Source: Turritopsis dohrnii
Lineage: Eukaryota; Cnidaria; Hydrozoa; Anthoathecata; Oceaniidae
Reading direction: 5' to 3'
Length of the DNA: 64,000 nt
Assembly: GCA_027922465.2 (NCBI GenBank)
Contig: BQMF02000265.1
Location: forward strand, 496,001 to 560,000
Part shown: positions 48,686 through 59,354 of the stretch, piece by piece
Numbering within the stretch: the stretch's first letter is position 1
Layout: each line of letters begins with the position of its first letter
Notes under the pieces: generated by a model
Told to the model about the DNA's origin: nothing
The model's input: only the letters and a program-made list of their open reading frames with translations
Databases searched by the model: none
Translations under genes and position numbers: made by a program

Positions 48686-50174
48686 TCACAGTGGTTTTCT
48701 GATGATTGCCCTGATGGTGTACTTGTTTATAGTCATTCCACAAATTTGTATACCGATCGTGGAGTTAAAACATTTGAGGTATTTGATAGGCTCTGTCTTT
48801 CGCGCCGGTGTAAATTGAAATGGGATGGATATGAAGATAGTGTATTTTGTTTATCGGCAGCAACTTGTGCGGGATATGAAATCGGTAAGTTACTTTAAAC
48901 TTAACCTTCCTTTAGCTATTCATTTCCCTTTGCGAGGTGTTTATTGTTTGTATGTAGGCTGGGATTTTGTTGATGGTGTCATGTCATCTAAGCAAACATT
49001 TCGTGGTTTTGTTCAATGTATGAACAACAAGTACGACAGGTTTACACCAAGTGGTTTGCCCTTCATGAGTGTTCAAACTTTTATTAATTGGTTTTTTGCG
49101 TGGGGTTCAAGGATGAAAATCGACTTTCGTCAAACCTGTTATTGGTGTGATGGACCATCGCGAATCTTGGCATGTGATGGAACAAAGCTGGGTATTGGAT
49201 TTAAACATACCTTCGTATCACCTATCGAAACCCCATCCAAAATCACTGAATCCAATAATGCATTGCGCAGAAAAGATCGTTCTTTTCTAGCTTGTCATGA
49301 AAGCAACTTGCGACTAGCATTAAAGAATTTATGTGACGCGATCCTAAAGAATGGGCCGCAAGATCCTCAAGACGCTGCCAATGTTAGAAACCATTTACCC
49401 GAGAAAAGTTTGCCCGCTTTCAATGTCATGATAGATTCGAATGATGAACTTCTAAAGAAGGCTTACGCTCGTGTTTTTAAGCTGTTATCATACGATTCAT
49501 CCGTCGACACATTATTACCACTTCCATTTTGTCGTGAAATCATGCACTTTCTTTCTCAAACACATCGATCAGTGGATGAATTGAAGTCCTTTGTTAACAA
49601 GATATTTCATTTCTCATTTGATTTTGGACATTTACTTTCGTCGACGATGAAAGACGGTTCATTTAGCTCTGAAGTTATACTGTTATTAACCTGTTGTGTA
49701 GAATCGGTGCTTTCAATTCATGAAAAAGATGTAACGGCGGAGCCAGCCATTCCAATCCCTGCCACCTATAATCCACCCAAGTACGGTCGAGCGTATTATT
49801 TCTCGAACCATGGCTGCCAGTTGCGTCACATGAGAAAATTTGACATTGACGGCAAGAGTTCAGATAAGAACTTTGATGATGTCCCGGATTTGGTCTGTGC
49901 GAAACGTTTCCCGCAAGTGAGCAAGAAAGGGACTTCATATTTGTTTTTATGGTTTTGCCCTTCCCATGGCCATTGTTATGGCTTTCACATAATTCCTGGC
50001 TCTGAAGGTCGTAAGGATCCGTCTGCCTCATTATACACGCACAAGGAAGTTGCTCCAGAAGTAATCTTTTATGACTTTGCCTGCAGCTTATCTGAGTACA
50101 CCAAAAACCGTGAATCGGGTTTCTACAGCAATTTATCTATTTGTCTGTCTTTATTATATAACTGCCCACACTAA
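48686..50174 (+). CDS. KDZ-like transposase gene, at least two exons
   Basis: Exon 48686-48884 follows an acceptor TTTTTAG and reads SDDCPDGVLVYSHSTNLYTD, VFDRLCLSRRCKLKWDGYED and TCAGYEIG. A 73-bp intron (48885-48957, GTAAGT...TAG) joins in phase to WDFVDGVMSSKQTFRGFV. Later motifs include LACDGTKLGIGF, YGRAYYFSNHGCQL, CPSHGHCYGFHIIPGSEG and VIFYDFACSLSEYTKNRES. The last matches the conserved (D/N)xACxLxEYxxNRE of Kyakuja-Dileera-Zisupton transposases. The frame ends at 50174 where similarity to the family seems to fade, so the 3' end is either spliced or degraded. The 5' exons are not resolved. Confidence 0.65.
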
Positions 50175-50612
50175 GTTCTCCGATTTTTAGAAGTTTATCT
50201 CGCGAAATGTCACGAAATTAAATGTTCCTCCTACTAAAAAATCTGTTAAATTCACAATATATATAGTTTGCTCGCGAAACTTTCTCCTGCAATGACTATG
50301 AACAATATTATGTTTGTGTAAGAAATTAGCACTTCGATGATCAAATTTGTTTGTTTATTAGATTGAGATTTTTATCCCTTAGTTGTGCTCTAGACAGACT
50401 ACAAAATCTGCTTGAAATAAAAAACATACGGCAAAAAAAAAATTCCAGACTGCCGACTTGTATGAGGCTCCAGGATGGCAATGCCAACCTAAAGTTTTGG
50501 CAAGGTTGGCAAACATTTGCCGGCCTGTGGCCCGCTTTAGCTTAATTTATCCATATAATTCAGAAGGGCTGCAGAATGTTTATTCATCAAGACATTTTCC
50601 TACCCTCCTAAT
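50175..50612. other. No supported gene
   Basis: Non-coding sequence after the KDZ-like gene. The missing 3' exons could lie here, but I cannot define them. Confidence 0.35.
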
Positions 50613-50730
50613 TCTGGCACTATTTCCTTTTTGTAACCCCCTCCCCCCTATAGGATTAGAGGTAAGGTTAGGGTCAGAGGGTTAGGACTAGGTTTAGTGT
50701 TTAGGGGGTATGAAAAGGAATAGCGCCCTA
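50613..50730. mobile_element. Small MITE, about 118 bp
   Basis: Imperfect inverted ends: TGGCACTATTTCCTTTTTGT (left) against the reverse complement of ATGAAAAGGAATAGCGCCC (right). Both sides touch TAATT, a possible target duplication. The inside is G-rich with GGTTAGGGTCAGAGGG. Confidence 0.5.
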
Positions 50731-51243
50731 ATTTCTTTAAGAAATTAGTCAACAAACTTGTTTCCTGTTAATTTTTTGACCCAAATTCTTATATGATCAT
50801 TAATCAGCATTAAATTCTATACTACATTCATCAATAAAATTAGAAGAATCAGTAGGTCGTGATGAGACAGAAGGGCAGTTTTGAGGAGAGAGGGCACGGC
50901 GGTTGTTGCTCCGCGCGCTTAGTTTGTGTGTGGAAAGGGGGAGGGGAATTTGCGCTATAACTTTACCAGGAGAAGTTAACAGCTCATTAATATTCAAAAA
51001 AGAATGGCTGTCATGTTATATGGTATGGTTTTAATGATAAGTAAGGGGCTTCGCTTCCTACCTGCAGCACAAACGAAAATGAAAGTCACTATTAGCCTAC
51101 CATTATACCTATCGCATGAAACGCTTTTTTAAATGACGTATTAACTTCACCATATATGGGATGGCCTCAAATTGTTAGACGAACACCCTCTTCAACAAAA
51201 TGCTTAAGATTTCGAAAAGAATTGGGAGATTTCTGCCGTTACT
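50731..51243. other. No gene seen
   Basis: Contains a short GC-rich segment near 50870-50960. Nothing else is supported. Confidence 0.4.
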
Positions 51244-51624
51244 TTAAAGAAAACAGACACAAACATTTCTTTTATTTATAACCATTTCGGTTAGATTATC
51301 GTTTAAAAAACTTTCTGTGATATTTTCTTCATTGTTGATATCTACATCCCATTTGTCACAGTACTCTTTCAGTTGGCTCTGAAAGATTGTAATATCATTT
51401 GAAGAGTTGCCAACTGTTACCTTGACAATACGTGAAATGGACAGATTGGAAAATCGTGAAAATGCATGGCATTTGCTGCATTTGAAAAATTCAGAAGCCA
51501 GCTGCTCCACGGATGCCTGCTCAACATTAATGTGACATTTGGGACATCGTGCTTGTTTGGAAGATATAGAAAAGCTCATAACAGGAAAAGTTTGGATTGA
51601 GTAAAGCTTATATGGAGGTGGCAA
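51244..51624 (-). CDS. Zinc-ribbon protein, possibly RPA-like exon linked to the Helentron
   Basis: 126 codons with two CxxC pairs (CPKCHINVEQ, CSKCHAFSRF), then RIVKVTV and an acidic helical tail. Upstream of the listed start the same frame continues with LPDDYADRLPPPYKLYSI to about 51648, where a possible acceptor CTAAG lies. The zinc-ribbon-plus-beta layout is reminiscent of the C-terminal domain of RPA70-like proteins carried by some Helitrons. It has the same strand as the Helentron 2.4 kb upstream. Assignment is tentative. Confidence 0.4.
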   Translation of the reverse strand: MPPPYKLYSIQTFPVMSFSISSKQARCPKCHINVEQASVEQLASEFFKCSKCHAFSRFSNLSISRIVKVTVGNSSNDITIFQSQLKEYCDKWDVDINNEENITESFLNDNLTEMVINKRNVCVCFL

Positions 51625-51651
51625 CCGGTCCGCATAGTCATCTGGCAGCTT

Positions 51652-52570
51652 AGTGAAGATGGTATCCGATGTACTTGATACAACTATTTCATTACCAGCC
51701 AGAACAAATGTAATAATTGTGATAGATGTAATGATCGAGCCCGGGAGATTCGGTTGTCATAATTATGGCATATTGAAAACGAGGTGGAGTTTGATAGAAA
51801 TAATACTGCATAATCAATTACGGGAAAGGTGTATTAGTCTTGGAAATGTTATTCTCAAAAGAAAAGAGAATTAAAAATGCGTTAATACTGAAGCAGCTAA
51901 GCAGCATATTAGGCACGCTTATCTAATGCACGTTATCGTACCATGAAAACGAAAATGAAAGGGTATGTATCTATGAAAAACGAAGGACGAAAACTTAGTT
52001 CACATTTATACTGTATCTCAAGCGCAATCATAATCTTCAATACAAAATATGAACTGATTACAACACTTAATTTTTCATATTAAAAAAGCTTTTGTTTTTG
52101 TTTGTTTGTTTGTTTTTGTAAAACTAAAGTCATAGGTAGTTCTAGGTAACAACATAAGGTCTTTTAGTCTATCATCCACCGAAATAAATTCGTACGCGGG
52201 TACCAACCAGTTTGATTTGATTTACTTCATGAAATAATTACAGATGCTTGTTAGAGTTCAAGTGGTCGATATACGTCAAGTTTGAGGTTTAGCAAAGAAT
52301 CGAAGACATCCAGTGATTTCAAAGCGTTGTAAATGTAAGTTAGTGTCTTGCGACGTTTAATCAAGGTTAAGCAGCAAATTGACCACATCCAGTCATATAA
52401 CAGCAACAGGGATTTAACATAATTTCTTGAGTTTTTTAGGAAATGGTCAACCTGAATGAACAAATTTGGTTTGGTAAGATTTATCGCACCAGCAAATTTC
52501 AACTTCTGAAAAGAGAAAAGAAAATAACAATTTTCAATAATTCTCCACATCTATTAATTTGATATACCAA
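51652..52570. other. No supported gene
   Basis: AT-rich. A minus-strand open frame at 52251-52550 has no motif and is probably chance. Confidence 0.4.
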
Positions 52571-52944
52571 GGGAATTAATTTTCGTGGAATTAAATTTCG
52601 CGAGTTTCGTGAATTTTCGAAAAAACCGCAAAATAAAATTCCTGCGAAATTTTAAAAATGAGGGCGTTTGCAAAACTCGCGAAATAAACTAGCACCGATT
52701 TCACTTTCGATGTTAACTCGAAAAAAAATCATTCGGTAAATTCTATATATAATTTACAGAACGCTTAATTTTGAAACCCGTGTATTCTCGCGAAAATGAA
52801 GTTTCTCCGAGTCAAAAATTGCCTTTTTTCTCAATTTAAGACTGTGTTTTATGGCAAACTAGCGAAACCCGCGAAATATATCAATTTCACTTCTTTGCGA
52901 AAATTCGTTCTCGCGAAAATTAGTTCCCGCGAAAATTAGTTTCC
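52571..52944. mobile_element. Diverged CGCGAAA-type MITE
   Basis: Inverted ends are imperfect: GGAATTAATTTTCGTGGAAT (left) versus the reverse complement of CGCGAAAATTAGTTTCC (right). The interior repeats TTCGCG and CGCGAAA. TA follows the right end. It is similar in size and content to 3626-3993 and 58357-58717. Confidence 0.5.
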
Positions 52945-53831
52945 TAATTCATGAATCAAAATCTTACCTTGTCAATGCTTAACACTTGCTGTCATCATGA
53001 ACTCTGATCAGTCGAGTTAAGTTAAATGACACTGAAAATAAACAATGATATGTATTTATATTCTATTTGTTTAGTACATCTAGCCCTGTTAAAACTTTTC
53101 TTAATGTTTTTACAAAAAACTGTATATGAACAGAAGGCTTTTTGTTAACTTTTTCCCCTCAGGAAGACCTGAAATAGATAATTGTAATAGAAACAGTATT
53201 TACCTTCTTTTGGTACATATAACTTGAAATTTGAATCCAGATCAATCAACCAAATTCAATTTTACAACTTGCATGTTCTACTTCCTATAGTTCAGCATTC
53301 CCACCAAATTATGCACAGCCATAATGAAAAGTAATGTCGCCATTGTCATTTAGGATTTTCTGATTACGGTTTTATTTTTTTGACCACAGTATGAAAATAA
53401 CCTGAATTCACATTACACTGACAATTATAGTAATATTGAACTAGAAAAACACAATGAAAACGATAAAATAATAAATATCTATATAAATATGCTTGGGTAC
53501 CATCATTGACTGATTTAAAAAGCTTTTCAAAAACATGAACATTACAGAGCGTTGATATGAATCTGAGTACCCTGACTAGAATAAAAACAACAAGAAAAAT
53601 ATTACAATCTGTTTTCTCAATCTGGAAGTCATCATCATAACAGATGCTGTATTCTCAGAATAAGTATTTTAACAACTTGAAGTCTTTTCCTTTTGAAAAA
53701 TGAAATTCTTGTTTCTAAAAATTACTAGATTAAATCGTATCACTCAAGGAAACAGAAATTTCATAAACTGGTTGATTGCAACATCTTATTATGAGATGAC
53801 TTCCAAAAATTATCTCCCCACCACTGCCCAG
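52945..53831. other. No supported gene
   Basis: AT-rich, non-coding. A plus-strand open frame at 53700-53987 is likely the untranslated 3' side of the Helentron, not a gene. Confidence 0.4.
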
Positions 53832-53884
53832 GTGCAGCTGTGCAATTGTGCTGCACAAACAAGGTATGCAAGACCTTTGCATAC
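53832..53884 (-). other. Twin hairpins, candidate Helentron 3' terminal structures
   Basis: GTGCAGC and GCTGCAC (53832-53838, 53850-53856) and GTATGCAA and TTGCATAC (53864-53871, 53877-53884) form two short perfect hairpins 100-150 bp past the Helentron stop on its own strand. Helitrons need a hairpin near their 3' end to stop rolling-circle transfer. The exact terminus is not determined. Confidence 0.4.
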
Positions 53885-53983
53885 AATTAAAAAAAGATAT
53901 TTTATTCAAAAGTTACAAGGGTCACATTTTAGACTATGGAAAAGGTGTACGTCTAAACAATTGAGGCAAATTCATCAGAATAC

Positions 53984-55117
53984 TTAGAATTCCTGGAAAG
54001 ATATCCTTACTGCATCATGATCTGTGAAAAACAAACACTTAACATCACACTCAGTCAAAAACATTTCAAGCAAATCCTGGTGAATATAGGCATGATCAAT
54101 CAATGAGCCACTGATATGTGTAGGTTCTGATACCTTCTGCACAAACCTATCTAAGACAGAAGATAGTTGTGAATTAACACCTAGATTAAAATCACCCACA
54201 ACTATATTAACATGTTTAGATTCCACTAAGTATTGTAATGTTGTTAAGAATTGAGGCACTTTCTGGTCCTTCTGCCGATACACAAGCAGAATATTAAAAC
54301 AAATTGGTGAAAAACTGGTCTTCTTCACCTGCACAAAAAAAAAGCCATCTGTTAAAAAAGAATCATTAACATGTAAATTGGTACTACAATATATTGCTTG
54401 ACTCTCAAACTTATGGTGACTGTTGTTGAACATAACTCTGAAACCAGCCATGGAAAGCTCTCCTGTTAAATCTTCATCAGAGTATTTGATTTGTGTTTCG
54501 GTGCAAAGAATCATATCACTGCCTAATAATATACGGTCCACTTTTATTTCTTCTAAATACTTTCGTAAAGATCTCACATTGCAGATAGTCATTATGAAAT
54601 TATTGGATTGAACTGGCATAACATCTTTAATCTGCAATGTCTGATATTCTCTGAGATACTCATATTCCCTTGTTACCTTCTCATCTGCTCGTATAGCATT
54701 CTTGTTAAACTGTCCAATTAAAAAGAGACCATTTATTGACTTAACACGGCTAAGTGCTACATACATTTGTCCATTATTAAACATTCTTTGTCTGAGCAAG
54801 TCAAAGCTAACAATTATTTTATCCAAACTCAAGCTCTGAACTTTGTGGCATGTGCATGCCCATGCTAAGATCAAGGGAAATTGTGTTCGCTTAATAATGG
54901 CTGATGAACTTTTTTTTACATTTGTTCGAATTTCAATAGTAACACGTTCTAGTGGAACAACACGATTTTCCCTCGCAAACCTATCAGATAACATCTTATT
55001 ATAGCCAGCTTTTCCGTCATCAAATCGCACATATATTTTTTCCACAATGCCATTTCTCTGACATAATTTAAACACTGTACCCAATTGACCATTAATCAAC
55101 CTATCAGTAGTCAACAT
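53984..55117 (-). pseudogene. Helentron helicase C-terminus and endonuclease
   Basis: The first part has the late PIF1 helicase motifs: LINGQLGTVFK, LAWACTCHKVQSLSLDKI and MYVALSRVKSINGLFLIG. From about residue 170 an endonuclease/exonuclease/phosphatase domain begins, with ICNVRSL, CTETQIKYSD, VVGDFNLGVNSQ, SLIDHAYI and FTDHDAVRIS. The aspartates and histidine of GDFN and DHD-type motifs are present. The piece itself is open but is out of frame with the preceding helicase part by one base near 55113. Confidence 0.85.
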
Positions 55118-55853
55118 TGGATGTTAGCATAACCCTTGCACCAACTTTTAGTGTCAAGTTAAATACCAGACCTCCGGTTCTACCTGCTGGGCAATTTAAC
55201 AAATTCTTATACAAATGACAAGGAACACCTTTGGGGATTTGATCGGTTGCATTCAAACTATATTCAAAACTATCAATTTGATTGAGCATAAGATGGTTGT
55301 GTTGACTAGCTAGAGAATTTTCCGCAAAAATATGAAGTGCATCATGTGGAAAGTTCTCATCAGTGTTACTTATGAAGCGTGATTTTAAAAGTTTTTCATC
55401 CTCTTGAGTAAGTTGACCAATCCTAATATTATTCAGAAGGTCTATAAGCACACTATCACCTCTCTGCCTCATTACTTCTGTGAGCTCAACCATTTCAAAA
55501 TTTCTCCACAGAGGAAATATATTATAAGATACGTCATAATACTCTGCAAATATAACTCTTTTCAATACCGGCGGTAGTTGATATAAATCACCAACAAGGA
55601 TAACACTTAATCCAGCAAATAACCTGAATGTTTCACATCCGTAAATTTCATTGAGCCTTTGGTGTACGTGCAATAGTAACTCATTAGACATCATAGAACA
55701 TTCATCTATTATTAAAACCTTAACTTCAGACAATTGCATTCGCAGTGTACATTTTCGCTTATCAGGAAGTTTTGGTACAACCAATCCATGACATTCTACA
55801 GGAATTCCTAATCCAGAGTGTATTGTTGTTCCAGCAATATTAATTGCAGCCAC
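55104..55853 (-). pseudogene. Helentron PIF1-type helicase, middle part
   Basis: Motifs GTTIHSGLGIP, VLIIDECSMMSNELL (Walker B, DEcSM), LVGDLYQLPPV (motif III) and LTEVMRQRGD (motif IV) in PIF1 order. The frame is open but separated by single-base shifts from both neighbours; the segment joining it to Walker A lies in another frame just upstream, between 55853 and 55893. Confidence 0.85.
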
Positions 55854-55887
55854 ACCAGTTGGAGCCAGTAAAAGAACCTTGGGCTTG

Positions 55888-58173
55888 TCAGGTGAAGCAG
55901 TAACTTAATGTTTTTGAAACAGAAGCATGTATGGTTTTCACGACATGTGATTTTCCAACACCAGCTCCTCCAGTTATAAATATATGCAACGGTTCAATGA
56001 TTGTCGGTTGTTCACAAGATAAATTTTTCACATAACATCTAGCCCATGAATTAACTACTTCAAACACACCCCTCTGCTTTGCATTTAAGGATTGAATTAA
56101 ATCATTTATTTCGCTGTCAGGAAGCAGATTAATATGCGGTAAGGGGATGGTTTCAACAGCTCTCTCATTTTCAAAGTAGTACACAGGATTTTCTTGACTT
56201 TCCTGTTCACACTCATCGTCTGTGTTATTGAATTGGGTGGCTTCCTCCTCCACATCATCATTTTCTTGCTGTGCGTGTCCATCAGTCAATGGAGCATATC
56301 TGAAATTAATGAAAGCTGTATCTACTAAGTCTGCCCAAGGTTCAAAGCGTGTTTTATTAGTGATTATCAAATTTAACACACCAGGTTCTTCTAACTTTTT
56401 AACATAAGAGCCAGTTAGTTGAGCTTTTAATTCCGATTCCTTTCTAAAGGGATAAAACATCATTAATAAGTGATGGGCGTAAGCTTCTGGATGAGAAACT
56501 GGATTTGGGGTGTGGTAACGTACAACTAATTTGATTCGACGACACTTCATTTTTTCTCTTGATGACATGAGAGGAATTGATGATGGATATAATAAAGAAA
56601 CATTATCATCATCATCTAAAAGTACTTCTGGTTGAGTGTCATTTTCTGCGTCTGCCTTAGGTTTAGTATCAAGAACATAATATGCCATAAATTCGGCATA
56701 ACAAAAGCTGTCTAGCACACTGTATTTTCCTCCTTGAAATTTCAAGTCAGGCCTGTCCATATACCTATCAAGGTTATTTTTTTTAAACACATCGATACTG
56801 TCTTCTGGTAGTTCTTTTAATTCCTCCTCATTCTTGCAAACTCTGTATCGTTTTTCTGGGAGATTTGAATTAGCAAAAACAACAGCTGGAAAACATTTTT
56901 TAAGCCACAACTCTGGCATCAACTGATAGACGGCCTCTTGCACTGAACATTGCCGACTAGTAAGAAATGCAGCCGCTAATATTTTCATGTGATTTTTGAA
57001 GTCAATGTTGTTATTATTCCGTGATTCTTCTAGTGCATTTTTCATTACTAATGAAGAGTCTGATTCAGACTTGGAGAAATATGAACACATGTATGCCACT
57101 GCTTTGTAGTAATTAAAAACAGGTTGTATGTCCAAATTTGCTTCCCAAGCTTGCAAACCAATATCAAAATAATTATTCACAAAACAAGAGTTAGGAGGCC
57201 TACGAAAATGAATCTGAAAGTCTTGGTCAGGTGAAATTGACAATGCTTCATAGTATTGATCAGTTGTCAGCCCAAGAGACTCTAAAATTTCAGGAATACT
57301 AGTTTGTTCCACATAACTGGGTTTATTTGGGTCAAGATAAGAATCTATGTAGCCCTTTACAGATTCCAACACATTTTTTCTTGATTTTAACAACACTGTT
57401 CGCTCATTTTCTGGCATACCTTCATCTAAAGGCTCTGCAATAATGGTGTGCTCTGTGAAGTAACGTCCATAATGAAACCGGCAAGGAATATTTTTGTACT
57501 TTCTGCAGGAGTTCGAATGCCGATGAGTTTGATACTGAGACACTAATTTATGCAGTTCTGGCTCCTCTTCTGGATCAGGTAAGTCTGCACGTATCAATTT
57601 ATCAACAAATCCTAAATAATCATTCTTAGTTTCTTTGCTTAAAACAGGTGCATAAGGAACCCATATAAAGGAGTGGATATGTGGACTACCACGAAACTGA
57701 AATTCAACTTTTATAGCATAATATTCAATTTTACCTAAAGGTCCATATTTCCGCAAAAGAATTTCTTTAAAAAATGTTTCAACCCTAAACTGAAAGTGCC
57801 GTGCAGTGAATACAGGGTTTTGATTCAACATTTCACACCTGTTTGCATAATCAAAATGTTCTTCTGTAAGATTAATATTATTCAGCCGGGCAAGAATAAC
57901 TAACAGCTCATCCCATCGTAGGTCTGCGCACGACAAGGTCAGAAAGAATGTTGGTAAACCTAATTGTTTAACCATGGCAAGAACATCATTTAAGAAGCCT
58001 TTCCAATATGCAGGTGTTCCTTTTACAGATTTCATAAATAAAAAGCCTTGATCTTCTGACATGAAGGACTTAACAGTTTCCTTAAAATTATTTTTCAGTT
58101 GTCCTGCAGTTATCTCTCCATGAACTTTGCGTTTTGCTACATTTATTTGGTTGAGCAAATTCATTTGCTGCAT
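55888..58173 (-). pseudogene. Helentron Rep (HUH) domain to helicase Walker A
   Basis: 761 codons. The metal-binding HUH motif is in FRGSPHIHSFIWV near residue 157. The Tyr motif region reads AVAYMCSYFSKSE near residue 350. Further on are NVAK-type and RRIKLVVRYHTPN blocks, and the helicase Walker A (FITGGAGVGKSH) near residue 745. The frame ends by a one-base shift about 15 codons after Walker A. Rep would nick and rejoin one strand during rolling-circle transposition. Confidence 0.85.
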
Positions 58174-58354
58174 AGTGCAAAGAAAATATAGTCAGTGTTA
58201 GATGCAAATCTCTGACTAAAATTTAGCAGTCGCTGGTTAAAGTATTTTGTGGCAGACAATGCAACTTCTCGGGTCACTTTGTAACCAAATTTTCCTGATG
58301 GAAGCAAATATGGAAAAGCAAGCTCTTCACAAAAATCATCAACAAAGAAAGACA
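58161..58354 (-). pseudogene. Helentron segment 3' of the MITE
   Basis: Encodes MSFFVDDFCEELAFPYLLPS and GKFGYKVTREVALSATKYFN, the conserved Helitron block before Rep. It is separated from its 5' part by the 361-bp MITE and from the next piece by a one-base shift near 58173. Confidence 0.85.
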
Positions 58355-58356
58355 TA

Positions 58357-58717
58357 CCTTAAGGCGAGAAATTGTCGCGGAGATTTATTTTCGCGAGGTA
58401 AAAAAAATTGCATTTCGCGGGTATTAATTTTCGCGAATGGATGCAAACAGAAAATTTCGCGGGTATTTATTTTCGCCAATCGGAAAAAAAATTAATCTTT
58501 TTTTTTGTCTGCAACTTGGAAAAAGCGATAATCTTTCTAAAAGTTTAAGGAAAAATGAAACTTTACAAATTTGTTATTTTTAATCTTTTTTTCGCGGGTA
58601 TAAATTTTCGCGAATGCGACTCCTAGAAACATTTCGCAGGTATTTAATTTTGCGAAATCGACTAAAATTCGCGAAATTCGCGAAAATTTGTACCCGCGAA
58701 AATTTCTCGCCTTAAGG
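58357..58717. mobile_element. 361-bp TA-flanked MITE inside the Helentron gene
   Basis: Inverted ends CCTTAAGGCGAGAAATT are perfect (17 bp, 19 with the flanking TA). TA is present at 58355-58356 and 58718-58719. Removing the element with one TA rejoins the Helentron frame with the expected residues on both sides. The interior is rich in TTTCGCG. It belongs to a Tc1/mariner-type MITE family. Confidence 0.9.
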
Positions 58718-58719
58718 TA

Positions 58720-59354
58720 GGCTGCTTACATTCACCTGGAGCTACATCCAAAATTCCTTCTATTGCATTATAAATATTAGGTATCAAACAAATCTCATCT
58801 GAACCTGTTTGCTCAAGATTCATTGGATTTTCGTCTTCCAGTTCATCATGGTTGTTGGTATTTGCATTTTCTTCAGTACTGATTGGAAATTCATCTTGAT
58901 CAGTAATTGCATCAGCATCAACTAGAGAAAGTAACTCTTTAGTGATATTATCCATGTTGATGAGAATATCAGCATAGAAAGGGTTGTTTGCCTTTAAATA
59001 CTCCAATGCACCTTTTACACAATCAGGACGGACATTTTCAAATAAAACATGGCCACGAAAATGAAGTTTTCTCTTTAATTTAACAAAAATTAATCCATTG
59101 CTGTCCATTCCTTGTGGTAAGCAATTACTAACTGCATTAACATTCACTGGCACATTACAAACAGCACCTTCAATTTTAGGCATTTGACCTTTAGGCATAA
59201 TACTTATTTTTTTGAACAATATGCGTTTTGCAATCAAAGTCTTTTCCAAGCGATTGAGACACTGAATTTCTTTAGGTAGGGGCAAGACTTCTAATTTGTT
59301 CCGTACTGCTTGGCAGGGCACAGCTCCTTTCAGCAAATGGTGGTCACAAGTCAC
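58720..59354 (-). pseudogene. Helentron N-terminal region before the MITE
   Basis: Begins with TCDHHLLKGAVPCQAVRNKL and contains RLEKTLIAKRILFKKISIMP, KLKRKLHFRGHVLFENVRPD and EYLKANNPFYADI, all conserved Helitron N-terminal motifs, and ends VAPGECKQP at the MITE. It continues the upstream piece after a one-base shift near 59375. Confidence 0.85.

Noticed and set aside
53700..53987. 95-codon plus-strand open frame next to the Helentron stop
   Set aside because: It spans the hairpins and shows no family or splice signal; more likely the Helentron 3' region.
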